From Gammaproteobacteria bacterium (GTDB taxonomy: Bacteria; Pseudomonadota; Gammaproteobacteria; Pseudomonadales; Cellvibrionaceae), in assembly GCA_021151625.1 (NCBI GenBank), contig JAGKWY010000001.1, positions 34,955-98,954 on the forward strand: a stretch of 64,000 nucleotides of DNA. The letters run 5' to 3'. This document shows, piece by piece, positions 43,589 to 52,714 of this stretch. The position numbers were made by a program, and so were the translations under genes. The stretch's first letter is position 1, and the number at the start of each line of letters is the position of its first letter. The notes below the pieces were generated by a model. The model worked only from the letters and a program-made list of their open reading frames with translations, was not told the DNA's origin and did no database searches.

Positions 43589-44929
43589 ATGAACATTCAA
43601 AAAACTATCGGCTTGCAAAAGATGCTCGGTCTGGCCGCTGCACTTTTCTGTGCCGGACAGGCGCATGCCTATAACTGCAGTGGTGTGGCTCAGTATGTGG
43701 ATGGCCGCTCTTACAATGCCAATGCCATAGTGCAAAACGCCGGCAGCGCCTTCAGCTGTAAAGTGAGTGGCTGGTGTACGATTGGCGGGCCATACGCGCC
43801 TGGCACAGGTTGGGCATCGGGTGAGGCCTGGACGAATCTCGGCTCTTGCGGTACTACGGCAACCAGCTCAACACCAACTTCAAGTGTGCGCTCCAGTGTT
43901 GCTTCCAGCACGCCGGTTACCGGTGGCAATTGCCCTAACTGGGCGGCGGGCACGACTTATTTGGCTGGCACAGTGGTTAAATACAATGGCGCTTTCTATT
44001 TGGCCGAGCACGATAACCCTGGATACGATCCGGTAGTCAGCACCTGGTACTGGGAGCCAACAGCGTCCTGCCCGGGCGGCACTAATACATCGAGCAGCAC
44101 TGGTAATAATGGCACTTGCGCGGCCTGGGTGGCGGGCAGGCTTTATTACGCGGGCAATACCGTTAGCTACAACGGCTCCTTCTTCCGCGCCAAATACGAT
44201 AATCCCGGTTACGACCCTCTGATCAGTACCTGGTTCTGGGAGCCAACTAGCAGCTGTAATGGCACTGGCACCAGCTCCAGCGTGTCGTCCAATACCAATA
44301 ACGGCACCGGCTTTGCGGCGGTGGTGAGTGAAGCGCAGTTCAACCAGATGTTCCCGGGCCGCAATCCTTTCTATACCTATGCCGGTTTGGTCGCTGCAAC
44401 AAATACTTACCCCGCATTCGCAGGTACTGGTGATATTCAATTGAAAAAACGCGAAGCCGCCGCTGCACTTGCTAACTTCTCCCACGAGACTGGCAGTTTT
44501 GTGCACGTCACCGAAATTGCGCGCGGCCTCTACTGTAGCGATTGGGGCAATTTGGCAACCTGTCCCTGCGAGCCAGGCAAACAATATTACGGTCGTGGCC
44601 CAATCCAATTGAGTCACAACGGTAACTACTGCGCGGCGGGTGCGGCATTGGGTTTGGATTTGCGTCGCAACCCGGAATTGGTTGAGCAAAATGCGACAGT
44701 GGCCTGGCAGACAGCACTTTGGTTCTGGATGACCCAGAGCGGTGCCGGTTATCGTACAGCGCATGACAATATTGTTAACAACTACGGCTTCGGTGAAACC
44801 ATTCGCACCATCAACGGTGCTAAAGAATGTAATGGTGGCAACCCGGCACAGGTACAAAGTCGTATCAGTGAGTTCAATCGCATTCTGCAAATTATTGGTG
44901 GCACAGCGGGCAATAATTTGGGTTGTTAA
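43589..44929 (+). CDS. Secreted GH19 chitinase with chitin-binding modules
   Basis: 446 residues. Signal peptide to about residue 28 (QAHAY). A first Cys/Trp-rich carbohydrate-binding module (about 29-85, ending EAWTNLGSC), Ser/Thr linkers, then two CBM5/12-type modules starting near 113 (CPNWAAGTTYLAGTVVKYNG) and 177 (CAAWVAGRLYYAGNTVSYNG). The GH19 catalytic domain (about 242-446) has Glu300 in SHETG and Glu309 in VTEIARGLYC, nine apart as in bacterial GH19 enzymes, and YYGRGPIQLSHNGNY. It cleaves chitin with inversion. Confidence 0.95.
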   Translation: MNIQKTIGLQKMLGLAAALFCAGQAHAYNCSGVAQYVDGRSYNANAIVQNAGSAFSCKVSGWCTIGGPYAPGTGWASGEAWTNLGSCGTTATSSTPTSSVRSSVASSTPVTGGNCPNWAAGTTYLAGTVVKYNGAFYLAEHDNPGYDPVVSTWYWEPTASCPGGTNTSSSTGNNGTCAAWVAGRLYYAGNTVSYNGSFFRAKYDNPGYDPLISTWFWEPTSSCNGTGTSSSVSSNTNNGTGFAAVVSEAQFNQMFPGRNPFYTYAGLVAATNTYPAFAGTGDIQLKKREAAAALANFSHETGSFVHVTEIARGLYCSDWGNLATCPCEPGKQYYGRGPIQLSHNGNYCAAGAALGLDLRRNPELVEQNATVAWQTALWFWMTQSGAGYRTAHDNIVNNYGFGETIRTINGAKECNGGNPAQVQSRISEFNRILQIIGGTAGNNLGC

Positions 44930-44951
44930 TGATTTATTAGCTGTGTGAAAT

Positions 44952-44990
44952 CCCTCCCAACCTCCCTTTATAAAAGAGGGGTTGGGGGAG
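44952..44990. terminator. Imperfect hairpin between convergent genes
   Basis: CCCAACC (44956-44962) pairs with GGTTGGG (44980-44986), extended by CCC/GGG and TTT/AAA inside. It sits between two convergent genes and could be a terminator or a remnant of an interspersed hairpin element; T-runs are weak. Confidence 0.45.
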
Positions 44991-45003
44991 ATTAAACATT
45001 TAT

Positions 45004-46629
45004 CTAAAAACCTTTCAATTTAACTTCACTAAGTGTCGCCGCATTAAATTTTTTAACTCGCAGGTAACGGGTTTGCAAGTTCACACTGTAGCTGGTGAAT
45101 TTCAAGTAACGATTTAATCCATCGGACACAACAACTGCTTGTGAGTGAGTTGGATCGCCATCCGAAAACTCTACCAATCCTGTGCCGTTGGCGTCATAGA
45201 AAATAATTTCTGTCAGCGTGTATTCGCGCCCCAAATCAATAATCGCCTCCACCGGATAAATACTGGTCGACCAACCGGCAAACCAATAAGTGGTGGGTGC
45301 TGTGGATGCCTGCTCATCCACCAATGCTTCCGAATTGCCTAATGCGCCGGGCATTATCATCACCGGTGAAAGCACTATATCGCCAGCGCCGCCACTCGCG
45401 CTGGATACAGCAACACTTGAGAATGATGAACTGGCGGGAGCAGAGCTGGATTGTGTTGAGCTGGATTGCGTAGAGCTGGAGGTCGCAGAGCTTGAAACAG
45501 CAATGCTGCTCGATGATGGTGAGCTGGACGAAATGGGTGTAGATGAAGGTGTGCTAGAGCTCGCAGTGCTCGCGGTTACAGAGCTAGAGGAAGAGCTGCT
45601 AACTGGATTATATTCGAGCGGAAACAGTGGTTTTCCCTGGTCGGAATTTTTTTGCGTGAGTAGCCAGTTATAAATATTTTTTTCCGTAGTTGGCAGTGCA
45701 CTGTGTGTACCGTTGTAAACCTCGCGCCAACCGCTGTGACCATTGGTGGGCATAAAAGTCGCGCGCAAATTATTGGGCCGTGGTGCAGAAAAGCGCGTAC
45801 AGCTTTTGTTGTTGTACACACAAGTATAAGCAGGGTTGGCGTATTCAATAATCGAATCAGGACAATTGCTGTTGCCATTAATAGCGCTAATTAAATTGGC
45901 GGCACCCATATTTCCAGATGCACCTCCGGCAAAACCCCAGTAGGAAATATTATGCGTGCGCAGTAAACAGGCATCAATTCCTCCGGCGGCCTCAATTGGA
46001 ATCGCCGCCGCAAAATGGCTTGGATTGGCAGTGAGATATTGCACCAGGCTACCACCGCCCATGCTTAAGCCGGTGAGATAAATTCTATCCGCATCCAGCT
46101 CAATGCCTTTGGCAAGCATTTGCGCGCTGGTATCGGAAATCACCTGGCGAATAACCTCGGTGCTGAAGCCGCCTTTGTTCATGGATTGCGGAATAATCAC
46201 CAACATGTTTTCAGCTGGATTAAATTGCCCGTTGATAATCGCCGCGCCCGGGCCGCCCGCCTGATTCTCAACTTTAGTGAGCGTGGTCGCAAGCGATGCA
46301 TAATAAGCATCGTCGCGGGCGTAACACATATTTAATACTGATGGTCCCTGCTCCCCCATGCCGTGTAAAAAAATCAGTGCAGAAAATTTCCCGGTTTTTA
46401 TTTGGCTGTTATTGACGGCGGGGGCATAAACATAAAAAGGTACGCGCGAAATTAAACGCGTATTCACTCCGGTTGTACACTGACTGCCTGTGTGCGACAT
46501 ATATTGAAAGCGCAGCATATTGGCTTTGCTTATAAACGCCGGCGCCTCGGGAAATCGCTCGTCGATCACCGCCAGCGAGGGAAAACTTAACAGTACGATT
46601 AGTGCAAGCAATAATTTTTGCATAGCCAA
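45004..46629 (-). CDS. Secreted esterase with poly-Ser linker and C-terminal carbohydrate-binding-like domain
   Basis: 541 residues. Signal peptide to about residue 20. The catalytic part is a PHB-depolymerase/feruloyl-esterase-like alpha/beta hydrolase: LIFLHGMGEQG, and the nucleophile YLTGLSMGGG (Ser189), with a likely His in MPTNGHSGWREVY. A Ser-rich linker of about 85 residues follows, then a beta-sandwich of about 130 residues (TYWFAGWSTSIYPVEAIIDL, RYLRVKKFNAATL) of the F5/8 or discoidin-like kind. Such linkers are typical of Cellvibrio cell-wall-degrading enzymes. The exact ester target is unknown. Confidence 0.88.
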   Translation of the reverse strand: MAMQKLLLALIVLLSFPSLAVIDERFPEAPAFISKANMLRFQYMSHTGSQCTTGVNTRLISRVPFYVYAPAVNNSQIKTGKFSALIFLHGMGEQGPSVLNMCYARDDAYYASLATTLTKVENQAGGPGAAIINGQFNPAENMLVIIPQSMNKGGFSTEVIRQVISDTSAQMLAKGIELDADRIYLTGLSMGGGSLVQYLTANPSHFAAAIPIEAAGGIDACLLRTHNISYWGFAGGASGNMGAANLISAINGNSNCPDSIIEYANPAYTCVYNNKSCTRFSAPRPNNLRATFMPTNGHSGWREVYNGTHSALPTTEKNIYNWLLTQKNSDQGKPLFPLEYNPVSSSSSSSVTASTASSSTPSSTPISSSSPSSSSIAVSSSATSSSTQSSSTQSSSAPASSSFSSVAVSSASGGAGDIVLSPVMIMPGALGNSEALVDEQASTAPTTYWFAGWSTSIYPVEAIIDLGREYTLTEIIFYDANGTGLVEFSDGDPTHSQAVVVSDGLNRYLKFTSYSVNLQTRYLRVKKFNAATLSEVKLKGF

Positions 46630-46964
46630 GCTCCTTGATACAGTCAGGTGTATATAGTGGTGAGGTTAGTGGTTAGGTTGTAATAAATGGCGGTACAGAT
46701 TGCGTACCGGATTGAAAGCCTAGATGGGCAAATTGGTTTTGCGAAGTGCAAGGGAAAGGGACTTTGCTAACTTGGGATGGGCGCCCATATAAGAATTAAA
46801 CGCTAACTGCCAAATCATCTAACGCACTTATTTTCACGCCAGTTTAACGATGAGCTATGCCAATTTAGTGAATAATCTAACTGCTTATATTTTGTAGTTA
46901 TGGGAGTTGAATATTGCGGGGCTGACCCCCAACTCCCGGTTTGATAAAACCAACGGCTATTTTT
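46630..46964. other. Intergenic region, 335 bases
   Basis: No convincing coding potential. It must hold the promoter of the minus-strand esterase. The clearest structure is a nested hairpin at 46902-46937 (listed separately). No palindromic operator as strong as the chitinase one is visible. Confidence 0.6.
46902..46937. other. Nested hairpin upstream of a small membrane-protein gene
   Basis: GGGAGTTG (46902-46909) pairs with CAACTCCC (46930-46937); inside, GGGG (46918-46921) pairs with CCCC (46926-46929) around CTGA. No T-run. It is about 30 bases before the next possible start and could be a leader structure. Confidence 0.4.
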
Positions 46965-47378
46965 ATGTATCAACAACGCCAACTTTCACCTGTACAAATC
47001 CGGCTCTTAGTGAGCGGGATGGGTGCTGTGGCTTTGTTGTGGCTGGCGGTGCTCTGGCAAACGCTGGCCGTTTCCTCCTGGAGCATGGCGGTCGATGAGC
47101 CGCCCCATGTGGCAGTTGCAGCTGATGCATTACCTTATGCAAGCAGTGAACAGAATTTTTCACCGCGCCGCACTAATCCATTTTTTTCTTCTATACCACA
47201 AGACGACGATTATTTTCCATTTGCCTGGCCATTAGTTGCTACAGTTTTTGCACTGACGGTCATTCTGAATTCTGCATTTCAATTTGTACTACATCGAATT
47301 TTCAGTGCGCGTTGGTTGCAGTTGCAAACACTCAATATTTCCCGCGCACCACCTACCGCTACTCCTTTCATTTTTTAA
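46965..47378 (+). CDS. Small membrane protein upstream of secDF, unknown function
   Basis: 137 residues from ATG 46965, without a clear ribosome site. Two membrane segments are predicted (IRLLVSGMGAVALLWLAVLW and ATVFALTVILNSAFQFVL) flanking a periplasmic loop of ~50 residues. I recognise no family. It runs in the same direction as secDF, 64 bases upstream of it, so it may be co-transcribed. It could be a spurious frame; the hydrophobic pattern argues for a real gene. Confidence 0.5.
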   Translation: MYQQRQLSPVQIRLLVSGMGAVALLWLAVLWQTLAVSSWSMAVDEPPHVAVAADALPYASSEQNFSPRRTNPFFSSIPQDDDYFPFAWPLVATVFALTVILNSAFQFVLHRIFSARWLQLQTLNISRAPPTATPFIF

Positions 47379-47442
47379 ATTAACGCGTTTAAATTTTAAT
47401 TAATGCTTGCTTTCCTCTTGAAGGCAGGGCGGAGTCTTGCTT

Positions 47443-49743
47443 ATGAAAACTCTTTCATCCCGGGCGTTGGTATACGGCCTGGTTATCCTCTTGGGGCTGC
47501 TCTGTGCAGCACCGAATTTATTACCTGATTCCTGGTTAAAAAAATTGCCGGACTGGTATACGCAGCAGCAAATTACTCTGGGGTTGGACTTGCGTGGCGG
47601 TTCGCATTTATTGCTGGAAGTTGATGCCAGTGAGCTGACTAAAAATAAAAGCCCGGCGCTGCAAACACAAATTGTTCACGACACAGTGGAGCAGAGTTTG
47701 GAAGTGGTACGTCGCCGTTTAAATGAAACAGGTATGGTCGAGCCAATCATTACGCGGCAGGGACAAGACAGTATTCTGGTGCAGATGCCAGGTGTGAGCG
47801 ACCCGCAACATATTCGCGAGCTATTGGGCACAACGGCAAAAATGACTTTTCATTGGGTGGCCGATGCGAAAACCCGGCCGGGAACACCCCTGGTTTCAGT
47901 CAACGGCGAGCAGCAAGGCAGTAGTTATCAATTGGAAGAAACTGTGGTGTTGGAGGGCAAGCATGTCAGCGATGCGCGCCTGGCCTTTAGCCAACAAACT
48001 AATGAGCCAGTCGTTAATTTTAAATTGGACAGTGAAGGTGCCCATCAGTTTGGCAATTTAACCAAAAATAATATTGGTCGCGCATTGGCGATAGTTCTGG
48101 ATCAACAGGTGGTCACTGCACCGGTTATTCGCAGTGCAATTCAAGGTGGTAGCGGTGAAATTAGCGGTTCCTTTACCAGTGCCAGCGCGAATGACCTTGC
48201 GCTGTTATTGCGTGCAGGCGCCTTGCCTGCACCGCTCAAAGTCATTGAAGAGCGCACTGTCGGGCCGGATCTGGGTAGTGATGCAATTTCTATCGGGATC
48301 AGCACAGGTATTTTGGGCGCGCTGCTGGTGTTGGGTTTTATGGTGGGCATTTATGGGCGCTGGGGCTTTATTGCTTGCCTGGGCTTGGCGATTAATATTG
48401 GTTTGACCTTTGGTATTTTGGGTTTGCTCGGCGCCACGCTCACGCTGCCCGGCATTGCCGGATTTATTTTAAGTATCGGCATGGCGGTGGATGCGAATAT
48501 TTTAATTAATGAACGTATTCGCGAAGAAACTCGTCAGGGACAATCGGCTATGGCTGCCTTGAGTGCCGGCTTTCAACGCGCTTATGCCACCATTCTGGAT
48601 TCCAATCTCACCTCTCTCATTGCCATCAGCTTGCTGTTTTTATTTGGCAGTGGCCCGGTGCGCGGTTTTGCAGTAACTATGGCGGTGGGTTTATTAATTT
48701 CCATGTTTACCGCAATTTCATTTACGCGTTTGGTGATGGAGTGGCGTGTGCGCAAACTGGGTAAACAGCCGCTAAACATTACCGGCATTAAATGGCTGGA
48801 TACCGTGAGTGAAAATACTATTCCATTTATGCGTGCGCGCTACGCCGGTTTAATTGCGTCAGCAGTGTTATCGCTCGCCTCTGTGTTTTTATTTTTTAAA
48901 CCTGGCCTGGAATATGGCATAGATTTTAGTGGTGGCAGTGTGATTGAGGTACAAGCTCCGCACTTGAGTCAAAGCAATTTGCGCGAGCAATTGTCGGCGC
49001 AAAAATTTCATCAGGTTGCGTTGCAAGAGTTTGGTGGTGAAGGGCACTATTTGCTGCGCTTACCTGCGCAAACTGCTGAGGATGTTGCCAATGGGAAATT
49101 GGTACAAGCAGTGAAAGATCAGGTATTACAGCTCGCACCCGATGCCAGTTTTCCACGCACCGAAATGGTTGGGCCGCGCGTGAGTGGCGATTTTGGTGAT
49201 GCGACTATTCTTGCGATTATTCTCGCAGGCTTGGGCATGCTGGGGTATTTGTGGGCGCGCTTTGAGTCGCATTTTGCCCTGGCCGCTACTATCACCCTCG
49301 CATTGGATCTCACCAAAACCATTGGCTTTTTTGCGCTGACGGGGGTGGAATTTAATTTAACGGCTGTCGCGGCTTTACTGGCGCTAATTGGTTACTCGGT
49401 CAACGACAAGGTAGTGGTGTTTGATCGCATTCGCGAAAATTTGCGCGCTGACCCCAAAAAGCCTTTGTTGCAATTATTAAATGAAAGCATTACCTCGACT
49501 CTTACTCGCACCATCTTTACCTCAGTGGTGACTTTTCTGGCATTGTTGCCGATGGGAATTGCAGGTGGTAGTGCGGTATCCAGTTTTGCTTTGCCGATGT
49601 TGTTCGGCATTGTGATTGGCACCAGCTCGTCGATTTTAATTGCAGCACCGTTGGTGCACTGGTTGGGGATAAAGCGCGCGCGCAAAGGGCTTGGACAATT
49701 GCGTCCGCTGTTGGCAGCGTCGGATAGGGAAAATTTACCCTGA
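47443..49743 (+). CDS. secDF: SecD-SecF fusion protein-export membrane protein
   Basis: 766 residues from ATG 47443 (GGAG eight bases before; an in-frame TTG two codons earlier is rejected). The SecD half has ITLGLDLRGGSHLLLEV, then VVRRRLNETGMVEP and GMAVDANILINERIREE; the SecF half starts near residue 455 with LEYGIDFSGGSVIEVQ and has GYSVNDKVVVFDRIREN. Both six-segment membrane parts are visible. It uses the proton gradient to help pull proteins through SecYEG. Gammaproteobacteria usually have separate secD and secF; a fused form is likely an additional copy. Confidence 0.94.
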   Translation: MKTLSSRALVYGLVILLGLLCAAPNLLPDSWLKKLPDWYTQQQITLGLDLRGGSHLLLEVDASELTKNKSPALQTQIVHDTVEQSLEVVRRRLNETGMVEPIITRQGQDSILVQMPGVSDPQHIRELLGTTAKMTFHWVADAKTRPGTPLVSVNGEQQGSSYQLEETVVLEGKHVSDARLAFSQQTNEPVVNFKLDSEGAHQFGNLTKNNIGRALAIVLDQQVVTAPVIRSAIQGGSGEISGSFTSASANDLALLLRAGALPAPLKVIEERTVGPDLGSDAISIGISTGILGALLVLGFMVGIYGRWGFIACLGLAINIGLTFGILGLLGATLTLPGIAGFILSIGMAVDANILINERIREETRQGQSAMAALSAGFQRAYATILDSNLTSLIAISLLFLFGSGPVRGFAVTMAVGLLISMFTAISFTRLVMEWRVRKLGKQPLNITGIKWLDTVSENTIPFMRARYAGLIASAVLSLASVFLFFKPGLEYGIDFSGGSVIEVQAPHLSQSNLREQLSAQKFHQVALQEFGGEGHYLLRLPAQTAEDVANGKLVQAVKDQVLQLAPDASFPRTEMVGPRVSGDFGDATILAIILAGLGMLGYLWARFESHFALAATITLALDLTKTIGFFALTGVEFNLTAVAALLALIGYSVNDKVVVFDRIRENLRADPKKPLLQLLNESITSTLTRTIFTSVVTFLALLPMGIAGGSAVSSFALPMLFGIVIGTSSSILIAAPLVHWLGIKRARKGLGQLRPLLAASDRENLP

Positions 49744-49768
49744 TCTTTTTTGTAAAAAACACTCAAAA

Positions 49769-49794
49769 AAAACGCCTGCAGATGCAGGCGTTTT
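49769..49794. terminator. Rho-independent terminator after secDF
   Basis: AAAACGCCTGCA (49769-49780) and TGCAGGCGTTTT (49783-49794) are perfectly complementary, with A/T flanks; usable from both strands. Confidence 0.88.
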
Positions 49795-49803
49795 AGTATC
49801 GCA

Positions 49804-49851
49804 AGAACTAGAACTAGAACTAGAACTAGAACTAGAACTAGAACTAGAACT
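49804..49851. repeat. Hexanucleotide microsatellite, eight perfect AGAACT units
   Basis: Eight exact tandem copies of AGAACT. The minus-strand gene at 49844 ends inside the last unit: its final codons are Lys-Phe-stop, with TTC and TAG supplied by the repeat. It lies directly between that stop and the secDF terminator. Confidence 0.95.
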
Positions 49852-50407
49852 TAACGCTGTCCGAGTCTTCCCCAAACCAGCGTGGTTTTTCATCGGCTCG
49901 CGCATATTCCACAGTAAAACCGGAATTGCCGTAACCCTGGAAGTAGGAGACATGTACCTGATGCTCGCCTTCGGTTAGGTGAATCAGACAAGGCTGCACA
50001 CTGAACGGACGATCGCCCAGGTGTTCACAGATAAGTTTGCCATCAATGCTCAATGAGAAACCATCATCACTGCCCACCATAAAACGATAGGTGTCGGTGT
50101 TTTTAACCGTGATTTTATGGTCGACATCGACAAAAAAATCATCTGAATAATTGGCGATATTGCCAAGCTTGGGGTGACTGAAACGGCTTTTATGTTCCAG
50201 CTCTAATACATCCACCCAGACCTCGGTGGTGTTTTCTATATCGCGTTGCTGGTAAATATTGGCGATGCTCACGCGATTTTTACTGATCACCAGTTTAACC
50301 ACGTGATCCACCGTGACTGGAACAATGCGATAGACAATGAGCAGGCTCACGAATATAAGCGCAAACGAGAACAGCCAGTTTTTAGTTAAGTAGGATTGAA
50401 TATTCAT
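49844..50407 (-). CDS. Membrane-anchored PA14-like domain protein
   Basis: 187 residues. One N-terminal membrane segment (NWLFSFALIFVSLLIVYRIV), then a beta-rich domain with TYRFMVGSDDGFSLSIDGKL, LTEGEHQVHVSYFQGYGNSG and FTVEYARADEKPRWFG. The GSDDG-x-x-LxIDG core is the mark of PA14 carbohydrate-binding domains; this copy is shorter than the usual ~140 residues. The gene follows the PMT-family gene by five bases. Its stop codon lies inside a tandem repeat. The role is probably linked to that transferase (inference). Confidence 0.8.
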   Translation of the reverse strand: MNIQSYLTKNWLFSFALIFVSLLIVYRIVPVTVDHVVKLVISKNRVSIANIYQQRDIENTTEVWVDVLELEHKSRFSHPKLGNIANYSDDFFVDVDHKITVKNTDTYRFMVGSDDGFSLSIDGKLICEHLGDRPFSVQPCLIHLTEGEHQVHVSYFQGYGNSGFTVEYARADEKPRWFGEDSDSVKF

Positions 50408-50412
50408 AATTA

Positions 50413-51756
50413 TTATCTCACCACCTGCAGTTTCCAGAATTCGAACCAGTTGCGCATTTCAAATTCCCCGAAAATTAACGCAATGAAGTAGTGATAAAGG
50501 TACATCACCCGTTCAATTTGCAAAATGGTCGTCATGTAAACGAGGTATAGACCGGTGAAGGCGCAAATCCAGTAAAAAAGTTTTTCATCTTTAACCGGGT
50601 TGTTGTAAACATAGCGACTGATGATCAGGCCAACTGAAAGAATTATTCCGCCTACGATTGAAAACCAGACAATCGGATTGCCAATCAGGTATTTGTATTT
50701 AACGATGACTTTGCCGTCTACAACATTTCTGTCCCAGCGATAACTAATTGTTTTTTTACTCAGTGGCCAACTCAGTGCATAGCTACCGTTTTCATCAGGT
50801 TTACATACATCCAGACGCGGTACGCCGTCAGCATATTCACTCATGAATTTCCAGTTATCGCGCAGGCCTAATTGGAACGTCTTAAATGACCAGGTATCAC
50901 CCATGCGGATCTGATTTAAATATTCGGGTGAGGCCTTATAGGTTTTATTGGCAATGACTTTGGTTCCCATGCCTATATGAATGTAAAACACCGTCAGTAT
51001 GCACAGCACAACAGGAACTACTGCTGATGGAACGGTGGTTGCCAGGCGCTTTAGCAGGGCTTGCCAGTTCCAGGTTTTAATCTGTTGCCATTGCTCAACG
51101 ATATAAAGCATCGCAAACAACAACAGTAAGATGGCTGCGGTGACTTTAACCATTATGCCCAAGCCAATGCAGACACCGATAATGGCGTAGTCTGACAGGC
51201 GTACGGCTCGTTGATAATGAATAAATTGCGTTGCGGCGCGAACAAAAAAATACAGGGCGGCGAGCACAAAAAATAATTGAATCCCATCAAGATGTGCTGC
51301 GCGTGCATGAATGACCAGCGCATTATCAAAAATGACCAGGCTGGTAAACGCGGCAGCAAGCCACATCCGCTGGGTAATACAAGTGATGATGCCGTAAAAG
51401 AACACTACCGAAAGTGCCATCATTACCACTGTCGGCCAGCGATAGCCCTTGTAGGTCATTTCGGGCGGCGCGGCATCGCCGGTGAGATAGTCAGTTTCCA
51501 GCAAGGCTTGCTTGTTAACTTTTTCATTCCCACCAAAAAACACTTCACCTACCGCCATTAGCATTTTGCCGAGCGGTGGATGTGGCTCCATGTACATCAT
51601 GCCATCGATATGTTTTTGCGCATTGGGAACATGGTAGTTTTCATCCCAGAACATCGCTTGGGGTGTACCGTAATAAGGAAAGTAGATGCTGAGTGAGACC
51701 AGCAAAATGACGATCGGATAAATAAATCGCGCGTAGGTCTTAAAGAATGTTTTCAT
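50413..51756 (-). CDS. PMT-family (lipid-linked sugar) glycosyltransferase
   Basis: 447 residues, about ten membrane segments. The first periplasmic loop has FWDENYHVPNAQKHIDG with the catalytic Asp-Glu, and MEPHPPLGKMLMAVGE, the EPHPPLGK pattern of protein O-mannosyltransferases and phospholipid carrier-dependent GT-C enzymes. Length is somewhat short for eukaryotic PMT. It should move a sugar, perhaps mannose, from polyprenyl phosphate to a protein or lipid outside the membrane. It is transcribed with the PA14-like protein, a possible acceptor or partner. Confidence 0.88.
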   Translation of the reverse strand: MKTFFKTYARFIYPIVILLVSLSIYFPYYGTPQAMFWDENYHVPNAQKHIDGMMYMEPHPPLGKMLMAVGEVFFGGNEKVNKQALLETDYLTGDAAPPEMTYKGYRWPTVVMMALSVVFFYGIITCITQRMWLAAAFTSLVIFDNALVIHARAAHLDGIQLFFVLAALYFFVRAATQFIHYQRAVRLSDYAIIGVCIGLGIMVKVTAAILLLLFAMLYIVEQWQQIKTWNWQALLKRLATTVPSAVVPVVLCILTVFYIHIGMGTKVIANKTYKASPEYLNQIRMGDTWSFKTFQLGLRDNWKFMSEYADGVPRLDVCKPDENGSYALSWPLSKKTISYRWDRNVVDGKVIVKYKYLIGNPIVWFSIVGGIILSVGLIISRYVYNNPVKDEKLFYWICAFTGLYLVYMTTILQIERVMYLYHYFIALIFGEFEMRNWFEFWKLQVVR

Positions 51757-51790
51757 AATCTTGTTATTAAATGTTGGTTTTTGTCAGGGG

Positions 51791-52564
51791 TTATTTTTTA
51801 CGAATACCTTTACCGGTTGCTGCCCAGTAAAGTCCGCCGTAAATATGTTCCAGAAACATCTTGTCGCTATAGGTGGCCGGCAGATGACCTAAGGCCGTGT
51901 AAAATGCCCGCCCGCCATCATAGTTGTGATACCAGGCGATGGGATGAAACTTACCCATGCCCTGGCTTTTTTTGCTGCCCCAATCCACTGCCGGGTTAAA
52001 GGTTTGTTCGTCAACGGCAAGGATGTAATTCAAACCTTTAATGCGCTCTGCCCCAAACTCGTACCATTCATCGGTCCATAAAAATCGCTCAGGCATACGC
52101 TCAACTCCGGGAAATTTGGTGTTGAGAACTTCCAGTTCGGCGGTCTGGATTTCCGGGTGAATGTGGAAGGTGCGGCCCACCATTTTGGTATACCAATCCC
52201 AATCGTATTCGGTATCAGACGCACTGTGTACTCCCACAAAACCTTTACCCGAGCGGATAAAGCGCTCCATGGCGGCTTGCTGTTCGTCGTTGAGAATATC
52301 GCCGGTTGTCATCAGGAAGATGACGGCCTGGTATTTTTTTAATTTTTCATCGTTAAAAATGCTGGCATCTTCATGCCAATCCACGGTGAAGTGGTGGCGC
52401 ACTGCCAATTTGCGTACAGCATCTACCCCTTCATTAATCGCTTCATGGTGCCAACCATTGGTTTTAGTGAACAGTAAAACATTGAACTGCTGGGCGTTGG
52501 CACTCAAGCTGGCGAGAAGGAAACTGCTGGTCAGTGCAAGGGATAAGGCGATTCGTTTGAGCAT
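51791..52564 (-). CDS. ThuA domain protein (exported)
   Basis: 257 residues from ATG 52564, chosen because GAGGTAAA precedes it; an in-frame codon 14 residues upstream gives a poor start. Signal peptide (cleaved after LSANA). The ThuA amidotransferase-like domain shows FNVLLFTKTNGWHHEAINEG, then FLMTTGDILNDEQQAAMERF, GKGFVGVHSASDTEYDWDWY and GRAFYTALGHLPATY. This family often acts in sugar processing (trehalose utilisation and secreted glycan enzymes). It ends 34 bases before the PMT-family gene. Confidence 0.92.
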   Translation of the reverse strand: MLKRIALSLALTSSFLLASLSANAQQFNVLLFTKTNGWHHEAINEGVDAVRKLAVRHHFTVDWHEDASIFNDEKLKKYQAVIFLMTTGDILNDEQQAAMERFIRSGKGFVGVHSASDTEYDWDWYTKMVGRTFHIHPEIQTAELEVLNTKFPGVERMPERFLWTDEWYEFGAERIKGLNYILAVDEQTFNPAVDWGSKKSQGMGKFHPIAWYHNYDGGRAFYTALGHLPATYSDKMFLEHIYGGLYWAATGKGIRKK

Positions 52565-52661
52565 AACTTTACCTCGCTGATATGTTGTTATTGTTGTCCC
52601 GGCCATCTTTTTATTTTTATAAAACCGGCGCCATCATAAGCGATTCAGATTTATAGGCAAT

Positions 52662-52690
52662 AAAAAAGGGCACCCGAGGTGCCCTTTTTT
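52662..52690. terminator. Bidirectional rho-independent terminator
   Basis: AAAAAAGGGCACC (52662-52674), loop CGA, GGTGCCCTTTTTT (52678-52690). It ends the minus-strand PEP-CTERM gene. Confidence 0.9.
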
Positions 52691-52714
52691 AATCTGCTGT
52701 TCTGGTGATGTGAA

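Noticed and set aside
43880..44890. Long open frame (336 codons) on the minus strand opposite the chitinase
   Set aside because: It is antisense to a gene with clear GH19 and chitin-binding motifs; its product is low in complexity with no recognisable domain.
49691..49978. Plus-strand frame rich in Glu-Leu repeats
   Set aside because: The repeats arise from the AGAACT microsatellite and the frame overlaps the end of secDF and a terminator.
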